A stretch of DNA of 64,000 bases from an uncultured Bacilli bacterium (GTDB lineage Bacteria; Bacillota_I; Bacilli_A; RF39; UBA660). The notes beneath the pieces are model-generated. The model was not told the DNA's origin. It worked only from the letters and a program-made list of their open reading frames with translations, and searched no databases. The translations under genes and the position numbers were made by a program. How positions within the stretch are numbered: the first letter of the stretch is position 1; the number at the start of each line of letters is the position of its first letter. This document shows positions 35,054 through 44,087 of this stretch, piece by piece. The stretch covers positions 46,569 to 110,568 of the forward strand of contig CAKPMB010000003.1 in assembly GCA_934167885.1 (NCBI GenBank), given 5' to 3'.

Positions 35054-35755
35054 TTATTCTTTTATTAATTCATCAATTAAAACAATATGGTAATTATTGC
35101 TAGTAATATAGCTAATAATTAAATGTAAATCATTTAAGTTATTTTTAAAGTTATAATATAAAATATTACCATGTTGTATTTTATCTTTAGTATTAATCCA
35201 ATATTGATTAGTAATATTATTCTTTATAAAAATAGTATACATTTTCTTTGAAATACAAGTTTTATTAACTTTTATTTCATTACTAAGACAATATTTATTA
35301 TTAATAATATTATCAATTTCATAATTTATAGAAACATTATATTGATTAACTATTTTCTTTATATTATTTAATTCATCATCGTTATTAACGTGAATAATAA
35401 TACTAATATTATTTTTATAAATATTGCCATACAAAATTAATTTGTTATATTTTTTATCGATAGTTAAATTAGGCTTTTTGTCATTAAAAACAAGCAATGT
35501 TTCATCAAAATAGCCTAATTTTTTCATTTTTTTATAGCTTTCATCTAAATTAATTTTAGTTCCCTTATTACCAGGAATAATGAAATTTTCAGTTATTATA
35601 GCATTAATTTCTTGGGTTTCATAAAGTGATTTATGACTAATAATCTCTTGCATAATAGGATCTTGCTTTTTTAAAATATTTATTAAAACTTTAGTTAAAA
35701 GCGAACTTAATAAACTAAGCATAATTGTCCAAATTAATTGTTTTTTCTTCATCAT
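35054..35755 (-). CDS. Polysaccharide-deacetylase-like membrane protein, probably inactive
   Basis: 233 residues with an N-terminal membrane helix (~5-24). The segment GTKINLDESYKKMKKLGYFDETLLVF matches a domain that often precedes NodB deacetylases in gut Firmicutes, and the end SNNYHIVLIDELI resembles the 'GYxFVTLDEL' last strand of NodB. The catalytic motifs of the middle (TFDDGP, HxxxH) are missing, so I read it as a degenerate deacetylase. Tandem ATG codons at 35755 and 35752 have no visible ribosome-binding site. The functional copy in the window is at 11435. Confidence 0.5.
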   Translation of the reverse strand: MMKKKQLIWTIMLSLLSSLLTKVLINILKKQDPIMQEIISHKSLYETQEINAIITENFIIPGNKGTKINLDESYKKMKKLGYFDETLLVFNDKKPNLTIDKKYNKLILYGNIYKNNISIIIHVNNDDELNNIKKIVNQYNVSINYEIDNIINNKYCLSNEIKVNKTCISKKMYTIFIKNNITNQYWINTKDKIQHGNILYYNFKNNLNDLHLIISYITSNNYHIVLIDELIKE

Positions 35756-35787
35756 TTAAGTTTATGATTAAATACTAAAAAAATTTA

Positions 35788-35991
35788 TTGGACTTTCATT
35801 ATGATTTTTGATAGAATGATGGTAGAAAAAATAAAACAAAGGGTATGATGAAAAGTGTTAAATAGTATCAAATTAAATGTGTCAAATAGTGTCAACATGG
35901 GGGGGGGTTACTTTATTAAGTAACAAACCTAATTTAGAGTGTAAACGGGTTAGAACAAGATTAAGTCTTGTTCTTTTATGTGGAGTAAAAG
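35788..35991 (+). repeat. Surface-protein leader, copy 3
   Basis: Same organisation 20 kb from copy 2. TTGGAC (35788-35793), 18 bp, TAGAAT (35812-35817). AAAGGG plus tiny ORF MMKSVK. Heptamers start at 35855, 35865, 35879 and 35889 (10, 14, 10). G9 at 35899-35907. Perfect hairpin GTTACTT/AAGTAAC at 35907-35924. Hairpin AGAACAAGA/TCTTGTTCT at 35952-35974, then GGAG. Confidence 0.8.
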
Positions 35992-36002
35992 ATGAAGACT
36001 AG
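35877..36002 (+). CDS. Upstream ORF overlapping surface-protein gene 3
   Basis: 41 codons (starts MCQIVSTWGG), same length, frame and overlap as the two other copies. TAG at 36000-36002 lies inside the third codon of the large gene. It has no ribosome-binding site of its own. Substitutions relative to copies 1 and 2 include silent changes and D/E and K/Q exchanges, and no stop or indel. Confidence 0.35.
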   Translation: MCQIVSTWGGVTLLSNKPNLECKRVRTRLSLVLLCGVKDED

Positions 36003-38547
36003 GAAATATATGCTGATGATGTTAGGCCTAGTCTTATTGTTAGGCGGAAGTTATGCGTTTTACACTTATCAAAAATATAGTGGGATGCAGAATCTTTTAA
36101 ATGGTGAGATTTATCTAAATTATTTAGAAGACAATGAAGTTCATATAAGTGGCATATTTCCAGAGACAAAAGAAGAAGCTTTAAAGAGAAATGATAACAC
36201 GATAAGTTTTAAAGTATTAAGTAAGAATACGAGTGACAAAGATATCTATTATGGTATTACTTTAAATTATGGTGAAGAGATAAGTAATAAGATTAGGATA
36301 GATGCTAAATACATTATGATATACCTAGAATGTGATGGTAAAGTTTTAATAGATGGAATAAGGTATAGTGACTTCAATAATCGAAGAATCTATGTAGACA
36401 AGATAGATGCCAAAACATATACGGAAACTACTAAAAATTATACTTTAAGATTCTGGGTAGATGAAGAAACAACAATAAGTGATACCGATAGTAACGCTAG
36501 TTACAAAGCCACGGAGTGGGCGAATAGTTATTTAAATTTTAAAGTCAATGTCGATGCCGGCTTAGAAACCATGAACATGCCCTTATCAATGGAAACTAGT
36601 GATACTTATGTAGAAAATAATAAAGCTTATTTTATCGCTAAGATAAGTAACTTTATAAATATAGAAGATCTTGGTAAAGACAGCAACGATACTATGAACT
36701 TAAAAGTAAGTGGCACCAATAGTGATATCAAATTCAGTTATAAGGATAGTGAAGGAAATATTGTTGAAGAAAAGAGTGACACATTAGATTTAACCTATCT
36801 ATTTACCAAAAACAAAACAGTTGAAATTCAAGTCTTTGTGCATCCAAATAATGATGCAAATGGAAAAACTAATGTTTTTTTAGAAATATACAAAAACAAA
36901 GAATTAATGCAAAGTTTTATCAAAAGAGTAGAAGTGAAAGGAAACAACTATTGCTTAAACAATGGTTTTAATAAATTAGTTGATTGTATGTTAGTAAGTG
37001 ATAGTTTAAGCAATTCAGTTGATGTTGCCAAGACTAACATTTCTAATAAAGGTGAACCAAATTTAAATGATACCGCTCCAACTTATACATATGTTGAAGA
37101 ACTAACAGAAGATGTAGAAAATCCATACAACATCACAGGATATAAATTTAATTTTTCACAAACATATGAATTTGATGAAAAGACTGGAACGTTTAAACTA
37201 ACAGGTGATATTATAACAGATTATTTGAGTGATGATTATATAGGATACTGGACAGGGGGCGGAACAAATGTAGGATATTCTAATTTGAATAATATATACT
37301 TTGTAAAGGAAATAGATGCATCAACAATCAATTATAAGATAACAAAGGCAGATGTTCAAACATATAAAATTGCAACTTCCATTCGGTCAGAAGTAGGGTT
37401 ATATAAAACTGAAGATGATTATGGTGATGTTTATTACTATCGTGGTGATGTTCAAAATAATAATGTTTATTTTGGAGGATACTATTGGAAAATAATAAGA
37501 ACAAACGGTGACGGAAGTATTAGATTAATTTATAATGGTGCATTAAAAGATAGTAATGGCGATAATGTATCAATAAATAATAAAATATATCCCTACAATA
37601 GAAGATATCAAGATCCAACCTATGTTGGTTATATGTATGGTAAAAATTTTGCACATCAAATAAGCGAAGAAACTAAGTATTATGATATGGCGGTTTCAAC
37701 TAAATATTATTTTGCAGATGATTATGAGTTTGATGAAACTACTGAGAATTACAAATTAAAAGGAAATATAAAACAAGGAACTTTTAATGAGATGAAAGAT
37801 GAGTTCGAAGCATATCCATATACTTGCCGAAGAACAAGTTCAACTTCATCATGTGAAGTATTAATAAAGGTAAATAGTTTATCGACAGGAACAAGTATTA
37901 ATGTTCAATATTATTCATATTCCTCAACAAGCTTAGATGGCACCAGGACAAATGAAGTATCAAATAGTGCTAAAACACAACTAGATGACTGGTATGCTAC
38001 AAATGTGGTCAGCAAATCTGACAGTGATGGCAATTTATTAACAAATTATATTGTGGATGAAAGATTTTGCAATGACCGCAGTATAACAGATGAGATATTT
38101 AATTCAGGCTATAAACTAACTCAAAAAACGTATTATGCACCATATGCGCGATTATATAGAAATGCTAATAAGACTGCGACTTTAAAATGTTCAAGTGATG
38201 TTCGAGATCAATTCAGCAAGACATCGTCTCGTGGCAATGCAAGATTAACGTATCCTGTAGCGTTAATAACAGCCGATGAAGTAGTTTTTGCTGGTGGTAA
38301 ATATAATGTTAAAAATGAAAAATATTATTTATGCTCAAATGCATCTGCTTGGACTATGACACCATTTCGTTTTGAAACAGATAATGTCTATGCATATAAT
38401 TTGTTTATTAATAAAAATGGTTCGATATTTACTAATGGTGTAATTTCGTCTCATGCTATACGGCCTGTTATCAATATTCGTTCCGATGTCTTAATATCAA
38501 GTGGTGACGGCACCAAATCTAGCCCATACCACTTAAAACTACAATAA
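35992..38547 (+). CDS. Large surface protein, paralogue 3
   Basis: 851 residues, same plan as the proteins at 13059 and 15824: N-terminal hydrophobic leader (LMMLGLVLLLGGSYAFYTYQ), near-identical first ~370 residues, then a divergent half holding the shared islands (RGDVQNNNVYFGGYYWK, DPTYVGYMYG, FCNDRS, ATLKC, DEVVFAGGK, AWTMTP, RPVINIRSDVLISSGDGT). The W-TMTP-...-G-...-RPV ending recalls sulfatase-modifying or C-type-lectin-like folds, but this is tentative. It is a separate unit with its own leader and a strong terminator, not part of a tandem array. Confidence 0.75.
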   Translation: MKTRKYMLMMLGLVLLLGGSYAFYTYQKYSGMQNLLNGEIYLNYLEDNEVHISGIFPETKEEALKRNDNTISFKVLSKNTSDKDIYYGITLNYGEEISNKIRIDAKYIMIYLECDGKVLIDGIRYSDFNNRRIYVDKIDAKTYTETTKNYTLRFWVDEETTISDTDSNASYKATEWANSYLNFKVNVDAGLETMNMPLSMETSDTYVENNKAYFIAKISNFINIEDLGKDSNDTMNLKVSGTNSDIKFSYKDSEGNIVEEKSDTLDLTYLFTKNKTVEIQVFVHPNNDANGKTNVFLEIYKNKELMQSFIKRVEVKGNNYCLNNGFNKLVDCMLVSDSLSNSVDVAKTNISNKGEPNLNDTAPTYTYVEELTEDVENPYNITGYKFNFSQTYEFDEKTGTFKLTGDIITDYLSDDYIGYWTGGGTNVGYSNLNNIYFVKEIDASTINYKITKADVQTYKIATSIRSEVGLYKTEDDYGDVYYYRGDVQNNNVYFGGYYWKIIRTNGDGSIRLIYNGALKDSNGDNVSINNKIYPYNRRYQDPTYVGYMYGKNFAHQISEETKYYDMAVSTKYYFADDYEFDETTENYKLKGNIKQGTFNEMKDEFEAYPYTCRRTSSTSSCEVLIKVNSLSTGTSINVQYYSYSSTSLDGTRTNEVSNSAKTQLDDWYATNVVSKSDSDGNLLTNYIVDERFCNDRSITDEIFNSGYKLTQKTYYAPYARLYRNANKTATLKCSSDVRDQFSKTSSRGNARLTYPVALITADEVVFAGGKYNVKNEKYYLCSNASAWTMTPFRFETDNVYAYNLFINKNGSIFTNGVISSHAIRPVINIRSDVLISSGDGTKSSPYHLKLQ

Positions 38548-38592
38548 AAAGGCAAGTGTTAATAAAATCTAAATTAACATTCGCCTTTTCTT
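38547..38592. terminator. Bidirectional terminator between surface-protein gene 3 and rpmB
   Basis: A 17-bp stem, 38547-38563 against 38573-38589 (AAAAGGC at the base, TGTTAAT near the 9-nt loop), with one mismatch and one G-U, and T-rich on both outer sides. It can serve both convergent genes. Confidence 0.8.
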
Positions 38593-38634
38593 TAAAATTA
38601 TAAATGTTTGTAATAGAATACAAAAAAAGAAGAA

Positions 38635-38820
38635 TTATTCTTCATTTGATTTCATGCTTCTTTTATATTTCTTAGCTTCTCTTGTTGTAACCTTAATTTT
38701 AGTTCCGTCTTCTAATGTAACATTTTGTAAGTTAAGATTTTGTGTATGTCTTGTTGCATTAAGTGCATGACTACGACGATTACCAAATAATGGTTTCTTT
38801 TGTGTAGCTTTAATTGCCAT
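38635..38820 (-). CDS. rpmB: 50S ribosomal protein L28
   Basis: 61-residue basic protein of the large ribosomal subunit. FGNRRSHALNATRHTQNLNLQ matches the L28 signature 'GNxRSHAxNxTKRxxxxNLQ', followed by the short KIKVTTREAKKYKR helix. The cysteine motif seen in some L28 proteins is absent, the usual zinc-free form. The ATG follows AAGGAGG, with a promoter at 38861-38889. Confidence 0.92.
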   Translation of the reverse strand: MAIKATQKKPLFGNRRSHALNATRHTQNLNLQNVTLEDGTKIKVTTREAKKYKRSMKSNEE

Positions 38821-38860
38821 AATAATTCCTCCTTTGTCTAGAAAAACTCTTTGCTCATTA

Positions 38861-38889
38861 ACTTTACCATATAATTTAATTTAAGTCAA
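38861..38889 (-). promoter_or_regulatory. Promoter of rpmB
   Basis: Minus strand: TTGACT (38889-38884), 17-bp spacer, TAAAGT (38866-38861), 40 nt before the start codon. Confidence 0.55.
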
Positions 38890-38955
38890 ATAAAATGTGT
38901 GTAAAATGTGGAAAAAAGTCCAATTATTCGCTATAATTTATGAAGGTGGTAGTTA

Positions 38956-39669
38956 ATGCAAAGATATTTCTGTGAACAAATGAGTGATAATAAATTTATT
39001 TTGAATAATGATGATAGTCATCATATTAAAACTGTTATGCGTATGCATTTAGGCGAATGTGTTGAAGTTGTTTATAATAAAGTGGTTTATGTTTGTGAAA
39101 TTGCATCTTTAGATAAGAATGTTTTAGTTTTAATTAAAGAAAAACTTGATGAAAATAATGAAATGCCTCTTAAAGTGACTATTTGTCAAAGTTTGGTTAA
39201 TGAACAAAAAATGGATTTTATTCTACAAAAAGGTGTTGAATTAGGCGCATATAGTTTTATTCCTTATAAAGCCCGTAATAGTGTGGTTAAAGCGAATGAT
39301 AAGAGTGATAAAAAGATTGTTCGTTGGCAACGAATTATTAAAGAAGCGAGTGAACAAGCACATCGTAATATTATTCCTAAAATTAGTGAAATGATGGATA
39401 TAAATGAAGTTATTAAACAAGATTATGATTTAAAAATAATTTGTAGTGTCAATGAAATGACAAAAAGTATTAAAAAAGTTATTCAAGAACATATAAAATG
39501 TGATACAATGATTATGGTAATAGGTCCTGAGGGTGGATTTAGTGATGAAGAAGAAAAGAAGTTTATTGATAACGGATTTATAAGTGTAAGTCTTGGTAAG
39601 CGTGTTTTAAGAACTGAGACAGCATCATTAATGGCTCTAAGTTCTATTAATTATGAGTTTTTGAGGTGA
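38956..39669 (+). CDS. rsmE: 16S rRNA (uracil-1498-N3)-methyltransferase
   Basis: SPOUT-fold methyltransferase that methylates U1498 of 16S rRNA with S-adenosylmethionine. 237 residues. The N-terminal PUA-like part (NNDDSHHIKTVMRMHLGE) and the C-terminal knot with IGPEGGFSDEEE and SLGKRVLRTETASLMAL are the family hallmarks. TATAAT lies ~20 nt before the AAGGTGG site. Its stop region holds the ribosome-binding site of the next gene. Confidence 0.95.
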   Translation: MQRYFCEQMSDNKFILNNDDSHHIKTVMRMHLGECVEVVYNKVVYVCEIASLDKNVLVLIKEKLDENNEMPLKVTICQSLVNEQKMDFILQKGVELGAYSFIPYKARNSVVKANDKSDKKIVRWQRIIKEASEQAHRNIIPKISEMMDINEVIKQDYDLKIICSVNEMTKSIKKVIQEHIKCDTMIMVIGPEGGFSDEEEKKFIDNGFISVSLGKRVLRTETASLMALSSINYEFLR

Positions 39670-39674
39670 TATTA

Positions 39675-40385
39675 ATGGAGTTATTTAGTAAAACAGAATT
39701 AATTGTTATGGCATCTGTTTTGGGCAGTGTTTTGCTAATTATAATAATATTAACTATTTTAGATTTTATTGATGAAAAAAAGGAGAGAAAATTACTTAAT
39801 AGTGTTTCTAAAAAAGATATGAAACTAGAAGAAAAAGAAGTTGTAACCCCTTGTAAAAGTAGTGAAGTAGTTGAAGAAATTGAAGTATTGGATTTTGATG
39901 AGCCCGTTATAGAAATGAAAAAAGAAAATACAGATAATGTGGCTTCCTTTAATGATTTTGATTCTTGCATCATAGATGATGGTATTGTTAGTTATGAAGA
40001 TATTGCACCAAGTAAAGATGATAAGATATTAGTTGTTGAAAAGAGTGAAGAAGAGAAGAAGAAAGATGCTTTAATGATGTTAGCATCTATTAAAGAAGAA
40101 TTATCTAAAGAAGAATCATATGAAAATACCATTACTAATTTTGAATTAGAACAAGAAGAGAATGCTATTATAAGTTATGATGAACTTGTTAAAGTAAGTG
40201 ATAAATTGTATAGTCAAAATGAAATTGTTCAATATGATGATGGTGATGAACCAATAACTATTGATGAAGTTATTAAACGTTTTAGTAATAATGAAATGAA
40301 TTTTGAAAATACCGCTGATTATGATAAACTTAATGCAAAAATTGATAGTGATGTAAAATTAATTGAATCATTTAAACAAAATTAA
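39675..40385 (+). CDS. Single-pass membrane protein with long acidic tail, unknown
   Basis: 236 residues from the ATG at 39675, 6 nt after GAGGTG (a GTG at 39666 is in frame but lies in the site itself). One membrane helix near the N-terminus (~9-29), a short basic stretch, then ~190 residues very rich in Glu, Asp, Lys and Ser, likely disordered or coiled-coil and cytoplasmic. I recognise no family. The layout is reminiscent of cell-division or scaffold proteins, without evidence for it. Probably cotranscribed with rsmE. Confidence 0.6.
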   Translation: MELFSKTELIVMASVLGSVLLIIIILTILDFIDEKKERKLLNSVSKKDMKLEEKEVVTPCKSSEVVEEIEVLDFDEPVIEMKKENTDNVASFNDFDSCIIDDGIVSYEDIAPSKDDKILVVEKSEEEKKKDALMMLASIKEELSKEESYENTITNFELEQEENAIISYDELVKVSDKLYSQNEIVQYDDGDEPITIDEVIKRFSNNEMNFENTADYDKLNAKIDSDVKLIESFKQN

Positions 40386-40431
40386 TGATTCTTTTTTTAC
40401 ATATTTTGTGTATAATAGTCTCTGGTGATTT

Positions 40432-41268
40432 ATGGGTTTGTTTAATTCAATGCTAAAAGAAGATAGTAATTATATTGATAGTGACTATAAAATTGTTGAT
40501 AAGAATAGTGAATTAATAAAGAAATTATTACCAAGTTCCCTTAATTACAGATATCAAAGTTATTTAAATTGGATTTTAATAAATAATAAACCTTATTTTT
40601 GTAAAAAGTTTAATTTAAATGATTTTATTGGTGAAGAATTATGCGACTTTTTTGATCTTGCAAGTGCACATTACAATTTAGCACAAATTCGTGGTGGTAT
40701 TAAAACAATTTCTGAAAGTTTTATTGATCAAAATAGTGAATATTATACTTTGAAAGATTTATATAAATATTTTAAAAGGCTAGATGGTAAAAAATATAAT
40801 ATTTATAATTTAGAATCTTTAATTAATGTGTTATCACTTTATTATGATAAAAATTGTCTAAATCTTTTGCTTAGTGATTTGTTTAAAATGGCAAGCATTG
40901 ATTACTATATGAGGGAAACTGATAGGTATTTTAATAATTATATGTTTAAGATTACTAATAACAATGCATCAATAGCACCTCTTTATGATTTTGGGGATTC
41001 TTTTAGTTTTAAAAATGGGCAATATGTTAATTATTGCTATCCATATTGCTATAATAATGAATTATTTTCAAACTATTTAATGAGTGAATTTATAAATAAA
41101 TATCCATTATTAAAAGAGTATATGATAAAAACTTTGGATATTGATTTAATGGGTTTAATTGAAGAAATTTGTGCAAAATATAATTTAAATTTTAATAATG
41201 AAGCGCAAAAAATATATAAGGAGGAAGCCAATTTAGCGCGTGATAGAATAAAAAAATTGGTTAAGTAA
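40432..41268 (+). CDS. HipA-like kinase-fold protein
   Basis: 278 residues. The segment ETDRYFNNYMFKI (162-174) followed by IAPLYDFGDSF (181-191) matches the HipA-type Ser/Thr kinase core: catalytic Asp164 with Asn168 or Asn169, then the Mg-binding Asp186 in DFG. The N-terminal ATP-binding lobe is short and poorly conserved (ISESFIDQNSEYYTLKDLYKYF may be its end). There is no HipB-type antitoxin beside it, so it is not an obvious toxin-antitoxin pair. GGTGA precedes the ATG. The next gene starts one base after its stop. Confidence 0.5.
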   Translation: MGLFNSMLKEDSNYIDSDYKIVDKNSELIKKLLPSSLNYRYQSYLNWILINNKPYFCKKFNLNDFIGEELCDFFDLASAHYNLAQIRGGIKTISESFIDQNSEYYTLKDLYKYFKRLDGKKYNIYNLESLINVLSLYYDKNCLNLLLSDLFKMASIDYYMRETDRYFNNYMFKITNNNASIAPLYDFGDSFSFKNGQYVNYCYPYCYNNELFSNYLMSEFINKYPLLKEYMIKTLDIDLMGLIEEICAKYNLNFNNEAQKIYKEEANLARDRIKKLVK

Positions 41269-41269
41269 G

Positions 41270-42547
41270 ATGAAAGTTAGAAGTATTAGTTTAGGATGTA
41301 AAGTTAATTCTTATGAGAGTGAATATGTTCTTAGTAGTTTTAAGGAAAATGGGTATGAAATTGTTTTAGATGGTGAAGCGGATGTTTTCATTATTAATAC
41401 GTGTAGTGTAACCAATCAAAGTGATGCTAAGAGCAGGAAGGTTATTAATCGTATTGCAAGAGAAAATCCGCATGCTATTATTGTTGTAATGGGATGTTTT
41501 ATTGAAGCTAACAAAGATTATGATAACCCTAATGTTAGCATTATTATTGGTAATAAGGATAAAAATAAGGTTGTCTCGCTAGTAAATGAATATATAAAAG
41601 ATAATAAGTCTAAAAAATTATTATATAATGATTTTGATTTAAAATTTGAAGATATGTATATAACACATATGAATTCACGAACAAGAGCTTTTGTTAAGAT
41701 TCAAGATGGTTGTGAGAATTTTTGTAGTTATTGTATAATTCCTTATACAAGAGGAAAATGTCGTAGTAAAGATAAAGACAAGGTTTTAAGTGAAATACGT
41801 GAACTTGTTAAAAATGGTTATAAAGAAGTTGTTTTAACAGGGATTCATACAGGACATTATGGAAGTGATATAAACTCTAATTTAGGTGATTTATTAGAAG
41901 AAATTGTCAAAATTGATAATTTACAACGGCTTCGTTTATCATCAATCGAAATAACCGAGTTAGATGATAAATTTTTAAAGATTTTAAATGATGAAAAAGT
42001 TATTGTTTCACATATGCATATTCCTCTACAAGCTGGTAGTGATGAAATATTAAAATTAATGAATCGAAAATATGATACAAAATATTTTGAAGACAAGATT
42101 AATAAGATTCGTTCTATTCGTCCAGATATAAGTATTACAACGGATGTCATTGTAGGTTTCCCAGGGGAAGATGAACGTTTATTCAAGGAAACATATGATT
42201 TTATTAAAAAAATAAAATTCACTAAGCTTCATGTCTTTCCATATTCATCTCGTCATGGCACGAAGGCTGAAACAATGCCTAATCAAGTGAGTGAACAAAC
42301 AAAAAAAGAACGTGTTAAAGAATTATTGGCTTTAAGTAAGAATTTAGAAAGAGAATACTTAGAAAAATTTGTAGGGAAAGTTGTATCCGTTTTAATTGAA
42401 ACAAGTGGTGATATTTCTGTTGGTCATACTGGTAATTATTTAATGGTTAAGGTTAGAGGAGAAATTCCACATAATGAGATAGTCAATGTTATGATAGATA
42501 AAGTTAATGATAATTATTTGGAAGGAACGTTATATGAAGAAAATTAA
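41270..42547 (+). CDS. mtaB: tRNA t6A37 methylthiotransferase
   Basis: Radical-SAM enzyme converting t6A37 of tRNA to ms2t6A, using two 4Fe-4S clusters. 425 residues. The N-terminal UPF0004 domain has Cys10, Cys45 and Cys76. The radical-SAM CxxxCxxC is at Cys148, Cys152 and Cys155 (DGCENFCSYCIIPYTRG). A C-terminal TRAM-like end (~365-425) is present. The short opening SLGCKVNSYES and the length fit MtaB rather than MiaB or RimO. Its end overlaps the deaminase gene by 14 nt. Confidence 0.93.
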   Translation: MKVRSISLGCKVNSYESEYVLSSFKENGYEIVLDGEADVFIINTCSVTNQSDAKSRKVINRIARENPHAIIVVMGCFIEANKDYDNPNVSIIIGNKDKNKVVSLVNEYIKDNKSKKLLYNDFDLKFEDMYITHMNSRTRAFVKIQDGCENFCSYCIIPYTRGKCRSKDKDKVLSEIRELVKNGYKEVVLTGIHTGHYGSDINSNLGDLLEEIVKIDNLQRLRLSSIEITELDDKFLKILNDEKVIVSHMHIPLQAGSDEILKLMNRKYDTKYFEDKINKIRSIRPDISITTDVIVGFPGEDERLFKETYDFIKKIKFTKLHVFPYSSRHGTKAETMPNQVSEQTKKERVKELLALSKNLEREYLEKFVGKVVSVLIETSGDISVGHTGNYLMVKVRGEIPHNEIVNVMIDKVNDNYLEGTLYEEN

Positions 42548-43043
42548 TAAACAAAGAAGTGAATATTTAAGCTGGGATGAATATTTTATGGCTATTGCCA
42601 AGTTATCAGCCATGCGTAGTAAAGACCCCTCAACTCAAGTTGGAGCTTGTATTGTAAGTATTGATAATCGAATTTTATCCATTGGTTATAATGGAGCGCC
42701 TAATGGCTTTTGTGATGATAGTTTTCCATGGGAACGAGAAGGAAGCGTGTTAAATACTAAATATGCTTTTGTATGTCATGCCGAAATGAATGCTATTCTA
42801 AATTATCGAGGAAGTCGTAAAGAACTTGAAAATTCTAAAATATATGTTGATTTATTTCCATGTAATGAATGTGCTAAACTTATTATTCAAAGCGGAATTA
42901 AAGAAGTTATTTATTTAAGTGATAAGTATAAAGATACGGATTCTGTTAAAGCTAGTAAATTGTTATTTAAACAATGTGGTGTTAAATTTAAGGAATTAGA
43001 TGAAAAACACCAAGTAGATATTAATGTAACTTTGAAAAAGTAA
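42534..43043 (+). CDS. comEB: dCMP deaminase (ComEB-like)
   Basis: Zinc deaminase making dUMP from dCMP for thymidylate synthesis. 169 residues. YFMAIAKLSAMRSKDPSTQVGA is typical of the family, with HAEMNAIL holding the zinc His and catalytic Glu and PCNECAK the two zinc Cys. I start at the ATG at 42534 behind GAAGGAA; an ATG at 42507 lies within mtaB without a site. A perfect terminator follows the stop, ending this transcription unit. Confidence 0.9.
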   Translation: MKKINKQRSEYLSWDEYFMAIAKLSAMRSKDPSTQVGACIVSIDNRILSIGYNGAPNGFCDDSFPWEREGSVLNTKYAFVCHAEMNAILNYRGSRKELENSKIYVDLFPCNECAKLIIQSGIKEVIYLSDKYKDTDSVKASKLLFKQCGVKFKELDEKHQVDINVTLKK

Positions 43044-43048
43044 AGATT

Positions 43049-43082
43049 AAAGAGATTAAATGATGCGTTTAATCTCTTTTGA
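43049..43082 (+). terminator. Terminator after the dCMP deaminase gene
   Basis: AAAGAGATTAAA (43049-43060) pairs perfectly with TTTAATCTCTTT (43068-43079), 7-nt loop, T tail. Confidence 0.88.
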
Positions 43083-43131
43083 CAAAAGAGGGTATTTATA
43101 CTAAAATTAAATAGTAGAAAAGTGGTGGCTT

Positions 43132-44076
43132 ATGAGTCTGTTTATAAAAAATCTAGAACCTATTTTTTTAAATAAAAGCAATGCCTTACAAAATGAAATT
43201 GATTATTTAAATGGCATTTTAAAAAAAGATAATGTAATGCTCTATAATTTAGATTTATTAAATATTTTAAGACAAAATGAAATAAATATTATTAATGCAT
43301 TAGAAGAAAGTCATATTCCTATGATTGTTTTACAAAATGTTAGTTTAAAATATGCTGGTTTTAGTGGAAATATTGATTACATTATTATAACTGAACATAA
43401 CATCTATATTGTTAATACCAATGAATTATATGGTGATATTACAATTGATGGTAACAACAATATAACTCGTAAATATAAAAAGAAATGTGTTAAATTTAAT
43501 TTAGATGCTAAAATGCAGAATGACTATTCTCTTATTAAAGTTATTGGCTATGATAATAAAAAAATGCTCGATAAATTAGTATACGATAAAGAATTTTGGA
43601 CATATTGTAAATATATTTTATTAGTTGGTGATAGTAGTAATTTAGATGACCATCTTGCTAATAATGCTATTCGTAAAAGTATTGTAGAAATGAAAGACTT
43701 TATTTCCTTTATAGAGAAAACGGATAAAATGAGCAATAATAAATTTAAAAGAAAAGAAATGATGAATATTGCTCAAAATATTTTGAATAAACATCATGAT
43801 GATATTGTGATATATGATTTAAAGTATAATAATTTTGCAGATGAGCGTCAAAATATGAATAATAAGATAAAGCAAGATTTAAAAAAATATGGTTATTATT
43901 TAGCATCTAAAGAAAAGGTAAAACCATATCAAATTTTTAATGATAAATTAATTGAAAAAATTGTTGAAAAAAGACCACAAACTTTGGATGAATTACGAAA
44001 TATTAAGGGAATTGATCCTAGAATAATTGATAAGCATGGTTTGAAAATAATTAAAATTGTTAAAAATAATAGTTAG
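43132..44076 (+). CDS. NERD-domain nuclease-like protein with HRDC domain
   Basis: 314 residues. The N-terminal ~120 residues show the NERD fold (FSGNIDYIIITEHNIYIVNTNELYGDI; the D-x(n)-N/ExK region of the restriction-like nuclease fold, with IVNT in place of the usual IExK, so activity is uncertain). The C-terminal ~70 residues form an HRDC domain (KPYQIFNDKLIEKIVEKRP, then TLDELRNIKGIDPRIIDKHG), which binds nucleic acid in RecQ helicases and RNase D. This suggests DNA or RNA processing. The ATG follows GTGG. The large unknown gene follows 11 nt later. Confidence 0.75.
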   Translation: MSLFIKNLEPIFLNKSNALQNEIDYLNGILKKDNVMLYNLDLLNILRQNEINIINALEESHIPMIVLQNVSLKYAGFSGNIDYIIITEHNIYIVNTNELYGDITIDGNNNITRKYKKKCVKFNLDAKMQNDYSLIKVIGYDNKKMLDKLVYDKEFWTYCKYILLVGDSSNLDDHLANNAIRKSIVEMKDFISFIEKTDKMSNNKFKRKEMMNIAQNILNKHHDDIVIYDLKYNNFADERQNMNNKIKQDLKKYGYYLASKEKVKPYQIFNDKLIEKIVEKRPQTLDELRNIKGIDPRIIDKHGLKIIKIVKNNS

Positions 44077-44087
44077 GAGAAATTATA

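Noticed and set aside
12856..38547. CRISPR array or insertion sequence as explanation of the repeats
   Set aside because: There are three long leader-plus-gene copies, two adjacent and one 20 kb away, with no spacers, no terminal inverted repeats, no target-site duplication and no transposase.
40432..41268. HipAB toxin-antitoxin pair
   Set aside because: No HTH antitoxin gene is next to the HipA-like gene; the only small HTH gene in the window is 33 kb away.
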